From Candidatus Poribacteria bacterium (GTDB lineage Bacteria > Poribacteria > WGA-4E > WGA-3G): a stretch of 38,808 bases of DNA. Shown in pieces: positions 34,039-38,808 of the stretch. Numbering within the stretch: the stretch's first letter is position 1; every line of letters begins with the position of its first letter. The stretch spans positions 1 to 38,808 of the forward strand of contig JAAXGN010000150.1 of the NCBI GenBank assembly GCA_012267415.1. Direction: 5' to 3'. A program made the translations under genes and the position numbers. The notes beneath the pieces were generated by a model, which saw only the letters and a program-made list of their open reading frames with translations, searched no databases and was not told the origin of the DNA.

Positions 34039-34060
34039 TGAATTTTAGGAGCTTAGAGTC

Positions 34061-35023
34061 ATGCCAAAAGCGTTATGTATCGGTGAACTACTCATCGATT
34101 TTGTATCCACAACACCAGATGTAACCCTTACCGATGCACCGGGTTTCGTTAAGGCACCAGGTGGTGCACCTGCAAACGTTGCTGTCGGTTTGGCAAGACT
34201 CGGTATAGATACGGGTTTCATCGGTAAAGTTGGTGCAGATCCGTTTGGATATTTCCTGATAGAAACACTTCAGCAGAACAACGTAGACACTTCATATCTC
34301 ATTGCTGGAGAAGAATCGCGCACTACTTTAGCCTTCGTCGCAACACGTTCTGATGGTAAGAAAGACATTACCTTTTACCGACACCCCGGAGCAGACATTC
34401 AGCTTTCTCCTGATGAGATTGACGCAGGCTACATTATATCGGCAGAACTATTCCACTACGGTTCTGTTAGTCTTAGTCATTCACCAACCCGTGAAGCAAC
34501 TCTCAAAGCAATTCAATGTGCCAGTTCCGCTGGAGCTTTTATCTCTTATGACCCTAATCTACGGTTGATGTTGTGGGATAAACCTGACGAAGCAAAACAC
34601 TGGATTTGGAAGGTTATGCCTTATGCCGATATTGTAAAAATATCTGAAGAGGAATGGGAGTTTATTACCGGTGATGTTGAACTGCCAAATGGAATAAAGA
34701 AGATACTCGATCTTGGTGTCAAATTGCTGGTTGTAACACTGGGAGAACGAGGTTGCTATTATACAAATGGCACTATTGAAGGTTTCATTGAGGGGATTGA
34801 GGTTAAGGTTGTAGACACACTCGGTGCAGGGGATGCTTATGTCGCCGCAATGCTTTCAAAATTGATTAAGCATAAGGATCTGTCAAGTCTTAAACGGAAG
34901 CAACTCAACCACATTATGCGTTATGCGAATGCAGCAGGAGCATTAGCAACACAGAAAGTCGGTGTAATCCCATCATTGCCTACACACACTGAGATTGAAC
35001 AGTTTCTTTCTATGGAACAGTAG
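34061..35023 (+). CDS. PfkB-family sugar kinase, fructokinase-like
   Basis: 320 residues with the PfkB layout: GGAPANVAVGLARLG near 34-48, and the ATP-site signature DTLGAGDAYVAAML near 257-270, including the catalytic Asp and glycines. Overall wording (FVATRSDGKKDITFYRHPGAD) is close to bacterial fructokinases. AGGAG lies before the ATG. The TAG stop is inside the left arm of a large inverted repeat, which starts at 35020. It may be linked to carbohydrate genes around 27-31 kb, but the connection is not proven. Confidence 0.87.
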   Translation: MPKALCIGELLIDFVSTTPDVTLTDAPGFVKAPGGAPANVAVGLARLGIDTGFIGKVGADPFGYFLIETLQQNNVDTSYLIAGEESRTTLAFVATRSDGKKDITFYRHPGADIQLSPDEIDAGYIISAELFHYGSVSLSHSPTREATLKAIQCASSAGAFISYDPNLRLMLWDKPDEAKHWIWKVMPYADIVKISEEEWEFITGDVELPNGIKKILDLGVKLLVVTLGERGCYYTNGTIEGFIEGIEVKVVDTLGAGDAYVAAMLSKLIKHKDLSSLKRKQLNHIMRYANAAGALATQKVGVIPSLPTHTEIEQFLSMEQ

Positions 35024-35113
35024 GTCGGGTAGAGGAACGCCATTAAAATATTAACTGGCGACATGTATTGATTGTGGTGATCATGTCGGGTTTCGTTCCT
35101 CTACCCGACCTAC
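35020..35113. repeat. 94-bp inverted-repeat element with structured interior
   Basis: Perfect 20-bp arms GTAGGTCGGGTAGAGGAACG (35020-35039) and its complement (35094-35113). Inside are two further stems, GCCA/TGGC (35039-35042, 35055-35058) and CGACATG/CATGTCG (35059-35065, 35082-35088), so the whole folds as a three-way structure. It begins in the last codons of the kinase gene and supplies its stop. It could serve as a transcription terminator or be a non-autonomous mobile repeat. Confidence 0.65.
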
Positions 35114-35371
35114 AAAAGAATGATAGATTATAAATTAGAAATGGTATCATAATTACGGTTGTTTTCAGAAAAAGTTTGATTTTTCTTCTCAGATTTGTAA
35201 TACTTTATCAGTGTCAATAACCTATTATGAATGAATCAACCATAATCATAATATAGAGAATTAACAGATTATCGTAAAGTTAGAGACTCAATTCTGTTGT
35301 GCTACTTATCTGTTGTAGCGGCCACACAGCAATGTTGCCAAACAGTCTTATTTAACAAAGGAGTTAATGTA
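35114..35371 (+). promoter_or_regulatory. Upstream region of the TonB-dependent receptor gene
   Basis: About 260 bp of A/T-rich sequence with no gene. A weak candidate promoter (TTGATT, 16 bp, TAATAC) lies near 35175-35205. The frame of the receptor is open upstream to 35297 but has no ribosome site there; AAAGGAG at 35359-35365 clearly marks ATG 35372 as the start. Confidence 0.3.
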
Positions 35372-38300
35372 ATGAAACGACTGAGCATAATTAGTCTGAC
35401 AATCTGCACTATTATTGTAATAATCGGGATGGCTACTGTATCTGTACAAGCAGCAATTTTGAACATTACAGTGACAGATAAACAGACAGGTGACAATCTA
35501 AATAATGTGTCCATTACTGTCAAACCTGAAACAGGTGATGCCGATAACGGTGTTACCGATGCAAATGGTACACTTGCATTTGCTGATTTAGCTGCGGGTG
35601 AATATACAATAACTGCATCTTTACAAGGTTACACAGACAATGTGATGACGAATGTTTCACTAAACGATGATGAAACAAAATCAATAACCATTTCACTTAA
35701 CTCAGAAGTAATTGAACTTGAAAAGATTTCAGTTTCGGCTTCTCGCCGAAAAGAAAAAGTGCTTGAAGCACCAGCTTCTGTTGCGCTAGTTGATGACTCA
35801 CAAATCAAAGACCGTGTGGCGTTGAGTGTTACCGAACACCTAAAATCTGTTCGCGCAGTAGATGTCATAACTTCCGGGATCGGCACATCTTATGTCGTTG
35901 TGCGTGGATTCAACAACGTCTTTTCAGGCAACCTGCTATCACTTGTAGACAATCGTATCGCCAGCGTCCCATCATTACGTGTAAACGCTTACACGTTGAT
36001 ACCTACAATCAGTGAAGACATTGAGCAGATTGAAGTGGTATCAGGTCCTGGTGCAGCCTTATACGGTCCAAATAGTGCAAACGGTGTGATGCATATCCTT
36101 ACGCGTTCTCCTTTCAATTCTCAAGGTACAACCCTTAGCATTGGAGGGGGTGAACGAGGTTTGCTTCTTGGTTCACTACGACATGCAGGTATTATCAATG
36201 ATACGATCGGTTATAAATTGACTGCCAATTACACACAAGGTAATGATTGGGCAGCGGGACGTCTGAGAGATGACGTAGAACCCGGTTTTAAAGAGGATCT
36301 TGATTATCAGATTCAGGAAGATGAGTGGGTGAAGGGTCGCTTAAAAGCAGATATTGACGAAAAAGACCCAAGAAACTCGTTGTTTGATACTTCACACGTC
36401 CGTGGCGAATTCCGAGTAGATTATAGTCCAGATGATGATACATCAGTCATTCTTGCAAGTGGTCTCACACAAGCTTCCGGACTGGAATTGACAGGTATCG
36501 GTGCTGGCCGCGCAAAAAATTGGACTTATGGGTATGCTCAAACACGGGTCATCTACAAAGACCTATTCTTCCAAGCTTTCATCAATAGAAGCGATGCAGG
36601 TGATACGTATGTTTTACGTTCTCAGGAGGATATCGTTGATAATTCAAACCAGTATGTAAGTCAGTTACAACACAGTATCGGCATAGGTGATATACAAAGA
36701 TTTACCTATGGTCTGGATGTTTTACTGACCCGTCCAGACACAGGTGGCACTATCAATGGTGTGAATGAGGAGAGCGACAATATTGACGAAATTGGTGCTT
36801 ATGTACAATCTGAAACGAATATACTCCCGCAGGTAAAACTACTTGCTGCAGGTAGAGCAGATTATCACAATCATTTAAGCGATATTGTCCTTTCGCCGAG
36901 AGTCGCGCTTGCGTTTCAACCAGATGATGACCATAACATCCGACTAACCTATAACCGCGCTTTTAACACACCGGGCACATCAAATCTATTTCTTGACATC
37001 TTGTCAGCTGAAGATGCGTATGGGTTAGGTGCGAATTTTCAATCGACTTTGGGATTTAGTCCCAATATTGATATTCGCGCGCAAGGTGTACCGTCTGATA
37101 GTGGCTTCACTTTTGAAAGGGACCCGGATGATAGACCCATGTTCCGATCTCCATTCGCACCATTGGCAAATCTTGAAGCGGATGCATACATTCCTCTTGA
37201 TGATCCACTTTTTACGAATGTCATGTGGGGTATCGGTCGTGGTGCTGTCATCAAAGGATTTGAAGATGGGTTGAAGGCAGCAATCACTGCAGAGACACTG
37301 CCAACAATTGTAGCGGGTATGCCTGCAGAAGAAATAGTCGGAATAATAGAAACACTCCCTCCAACTTTAGCAGCAGCGGTACAACAGGTCATACAACCCA
37401 GTGACATTTTAGGACTATCACCGGAACAATTACAGCAGACGGTACTGCAGTTATTTGAAACGATGCCTCCTACAGCAATAGACCTGCTTTCTGCAACTTT
37501 GATAGAAGGACAATCTGCTGAATTAGCGGCTGTTATGCCTGAGCAAGTCTTAGGATTAAAGAACGTCATACGTTCGCTTGATCCAGAGACAGGAACGTTC
37601 CTTGATGTGGAAGATGTTAAAGACGTTGACGTGTTGAAACCAACCATTACACAGACTTATGAAGTTGGATACAAAGGGATACTGATGAATATACTCGCTT
37701 TCTCTGTTGATGTATATCATTCACGAATCAACAATTTCATTGGTCCTCTGTTCGTTGAAACACCAAATGTCTTTCTTGATCCCGCGTCAATTCAAGCAAC
37801 CTTTGGCGCGCAAATTACTGAAGCTTTAGCGGATCCTAATAACGCAGCACTTAATCAATCTTTACTTCAGTTAGACGCTAAAGAAAATGGTGGTAACGGG
37901 AACGGTACACCTATTGACGAATTGATAACGACTATCGCATCAATCCCATTCGGCACAGTAACACCTGAACAGGCAGTCGACCCAAACGCTGTTATGCTGA
38001 CTTACCGAAATTATGGAGACATATCCCTAAACGGTTTGGACCTGAATTTCACACTCTTTCTAAGTTCAAATTGGAGTGTTGGCGGGAATTATTCGTTTGT
38101 CAATAAGGATTTATTCCAAAATATTGATGGAATCGGTGAAATTGCGTTGAATGCACCAAAGAACAAATTCGGGGCAAACGTTCAGTATTTTAACACTGAT
38201 CTCGGATTAGGAGTTGGACTCAGAGCTCGTTTTGTTGAAGGATTTCCTGTCCGATCCGGGGTCTATGTCGGGGAAGTGGAATCCTATTATACGCTTGATC

Positions 38301-38446
38301 TCAATGCGGGTTACGATATTCCACTTGGTCCGAAACCTCGTTTTTCTGTTACAGTACAGAATCTGTTGGATCGTAAACACAACCAATTTGTTGGAACACC
38401 AGATATTGGGCGTTTAGCGATCGCTCGTTTAACGCAAACATTCTAA
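35372..38446 (+). CDS. TonB-dependent outer-membrane receptor
   Basis: 1,024 residues. Signal peptide at the N terminus (hydrophobic to about residue 27, ending VSVQA), a carboxypeptidase-regulatory-like domain (about 28-108) as in SusC-type receptors, a TonB plug domain (about 115-240; VVVRGFNNVFSG, VVSGPGAALYGPNSANGVM), then a beta-barrel ending in the terminal aromatic residue (ARLTQTF). A long Ala/Pro/Leu-rich helical-looking segment (about residues 615-745) interrupts the barrel, probably as a surface loop. It imports an unidentified ligand, such as a carbohydrate, siderophore or cobalamin. No SusD-like partner is in the window. It has AAAGGAG before the ATG. Confidence 0.9.
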   Translation: MKRLSIISLTICTIIVIIGMATVSVQAAILNITVTDKQTGDNLNNVSITVKPETGDADNGVTDANGTLAFADLAAGEYTITASLQGYTDNVMTNVSLNDDETKSITISLNSEVIELEKISVSASRRKEKVLEAPASVALVDDSQIKDRVALSVTEHLKSVRAVDVITSGIGTSYVVVRGFNNVFSGNLLSLVDNRIASVPSLRVNAYTLIPTISEDIEQIEVVSGPGAALYGPNSANGVMHILTRSPFNSQGTTLSIGGGERGLLLGSLRHAGIINDTIGYKLTANYTQGNDWAAGRLRDDVEPGFKEDLDYQIQEDEWVKGRLKADIDEKDPRNSLFDTSHVRGEFRVDYSPDDDTSVILASGLTQASGLELTGIGAGRAKNWTYGYAQTRVIYKDLFFQAFINRSDAGDTYVLRSQEDIVDNSNQYVSQLQHSIGIGDIQRFTYGLDVLLTRPDTGGTINGVNEESDNIDEIGAYVQSETNILPQVKLLAAGRADYHNHLSDIVLSPRVALAFQPDDDHNIRLTYNRAFNTPGTSNLFLDILSAEDAYGLGANFQSTLGFSPNIDIRAQGVPSDSGFTFERDPDDRPMFRSPFAPLANLEADAYIPLDDPLFTNVMWGIGRGAVIKGFEDGLKAAITAETLPTIVAGMPAEEIVGIIETLPPTLAAAVQQVIQPSDILGLSPEQLQQTVLQLFETMPPTAIDLLSATLIEGQSAELAAVMPEQVLGLKNVIRSLDPETGTFLDVEDVKDVDVLKPTITQTYEVGYKGILMNILAFSVDVYHSRINNFIGPLFVETPNVFLDPASIQATFGAQITEALADPNNAALNQSLLQLDAKENGGNGNGTPIDELITTIASIPFGTVTPEQAVDPNAVMLTYRNYGDISLNGLDLNFTLFLSSNWSVGGNYSFVNKDLFQNIDGIGEIALNAPKNKFGANVQYFNTDLGLGVGLRARFVEGFPVRSGVYVGEVESYYTLDLNAGYDIPLGPKPRFSVTVQNLLDRKHNQFVGTPDIGRLAIARLTQTF

Positions 38447-38457
38447 TTGATTCATAT

Positions 38458-38489
38458 CGGTAGGTGCGATATCCGTATCGCACCTACCG
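38458..38489. repeat. REP-like palindrome after the receptor gene
   Basis: Arms of 14 bp (CGGTAGGTGCGATA at 38458-38471 and its complement at 38476-38489) around a TCCG loop. It begins 11 bp after the stop codon and resembles the other GTAGG/TCCG palindromes of the window. Its right arm is also part of an outer inverted repeat ending at 38597. Confidence 0.65.
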
Positions 38490-38597
38490 GCCTGGGAATA
38501 TCACTAAATTGACGCTTATGGTGCGATATCCGTATCGCACCATAAGCGTCAATTTTAAGGAAAAACGAAAGCCACAATACCCCCAGGCCGGTAGGTG
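38481..38597. repeat. Outer inverted repeat enclosing the 23-bp palindrome
   Basis: CACCTACCGGCCTGGG (38481-38496) and its exact complement (38582-38597) flank the 38506-38555 palindrome. The left arm overlaps the right arm of the first palindrome, so two alternative pairings are possible. It may be a composite of several repeat units inserted in one another. Confidence 0.6.
38506..38555. repeat. Perfect 23-bp palindrome with TCCG loop
   Basis: Arms 38506-38528 and 38533-38555 pair at all 23 positions around TCCG. The inner part (GGTGCGATA/TATCGCACC) is identical to that of the palindrome at 38458-38489, but the outer part differs. Such a long perfect hairpin would form a cruciform in supercoiled DNA. 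Confidence 0.7.
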
Positions 38598-38600
38598 TAA

Positions 38601-38750
38601 TTAAAACCTTGTAACTTCCACTTGAGACGTCTTGCCGCTAAGGTTAAGGCTGGGATCGGTGATGCTGGTGGAACGCCACTGGAATTTAATCCTGTGAGTA
38701 TCTCTGATGGTATAACAATGGGGACAGAGGGGATGAAGACCTCACTTTTT
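38601..38750 (+). pseudogene. Internal fragment of dihydroxy-acid dehydratase (ilvD)
   Basis: The frame after the repeat encodes KPCNFHLRRLAAKVKAG, AGGTPLEFNPVSISDG and MGTEGMKTSL, matching the part of IlvD that begins in its TPCNLHL region (which includes a cluster ligand) and ends at GMKxSL. The first ~40 residues of IlvD are missing and the match stops abruptly at about 38747; the remaining bases to the window end are homopolymer-rich and do not match. It is either a true gene fragment next to the repeat nest or an assembly artefact at a contig edge. Confidence 0.55.
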
Positions 38751-38808
38751 ACTTTTTATTGTTCCCCACTGGGTCTTTTTTTTTCCAGCAGGCGTAACAG
38801 ACAACACA

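Noticed and set aside
37039..37647. 202-codon minus-strand frame
   Set aside because: Antisense to the TonB receptor; Ser/Gly/Cys-rich composition typical of a mirror frame.
38751..38808. Pyrimidine tract followed by CAG near the window end, like a spliced intron acceptor
   Set aside because: The surrounding genes are bacterial and the sequence after it does not continue ilvD, so an intron is not supported.

Overview
Metagenome-like bacterial DNA that most resembles Candidatus Poribacteria (sponge or marine symbionts). This is an inference from gene content: several Uma2-family proteins, a two-propeller WD40 lipoprotein, DUF433/DUF5615 pairs, Gfo/Idh/MocA oxidoreductases with an esterase and an epimerase, a large TonB-dependent receptor, and many short palindromic intergenic repeats. 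No rRNA or tRNA is present to confirm it. Codon use is visibly richer in G/C-ended codons up to about position 6,750, inside ahcY, and more A/T-rich afterwards. The left part may therefore have a different history, or the assembly may be mosaic.

Layout. 1-1,337 (minus): an RsbV-like STAS protein followed by an RsbW-like anti-sigma kinase. 1,649-8,128 (plus): rpsA with a strong promoter and an unusual leader, then metK, ahcY, a small membrane protein and a PfkB sugar/nucleoside kinase, together a plausible SAM/SAH/adenosine cycle group. 8,183-9,954 (minus): a compact three-gene cassette of STAS-HATPase, DUF4325 and PIN proteins. 10,231-12,762: lpd and moaA, divergent, with a perfect palindrome between their promoters.

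12,895-27,202 (plus): a SUF iron-sulfur locus (sufC, a coiled-coil membrane protein, sufB, sufD, then a CGWS glutaredoxin, sufS, sufU, a Rieske ferredoxin, a MIP18/DUF59 factor, DUF971 and rhodanese). It is interrupted by accessory DNA. Between sufD and the glutaredoxin sits an IS200/IS605-type element encoding an IsrB-like (RuvC without HNH) OMEGA protein, with a highly structured upstream RNA (candidate omega RNA). Between the glutaredoxin and sufS sits a restriction module (methyltransferase-nuclease fusion, DUF433, HSDR_N-like nuclease), bracketed by a full Uma2 gene and a truncated copy of its 5' end. A HicBA pair, another Uma2 gene and a zinc-ribbon protein are also inserted in the locus.

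27,220-38,446: carbohydrate-type genes (two Gfo/Idh/MocA oxidoreductases, an alpha/beta-hydrolase esterase, an NAD-dependent epimerase), the WD40 lipoprotein, a DUF433/DUF5615 toxin-antitoxin pair, a fructokinase-like PfkB protein and a TonB-dependent receptor. 38,458-38,808: a nest of perfect palindromes and then a short internal fragment of ilvD.

The best candidates for undescribed biology are the IsrB-like element with its RNA, the STAS-HATPase/DUF4325/PIN cassette, and a family of stem-variable, loop-conserved palindromes.
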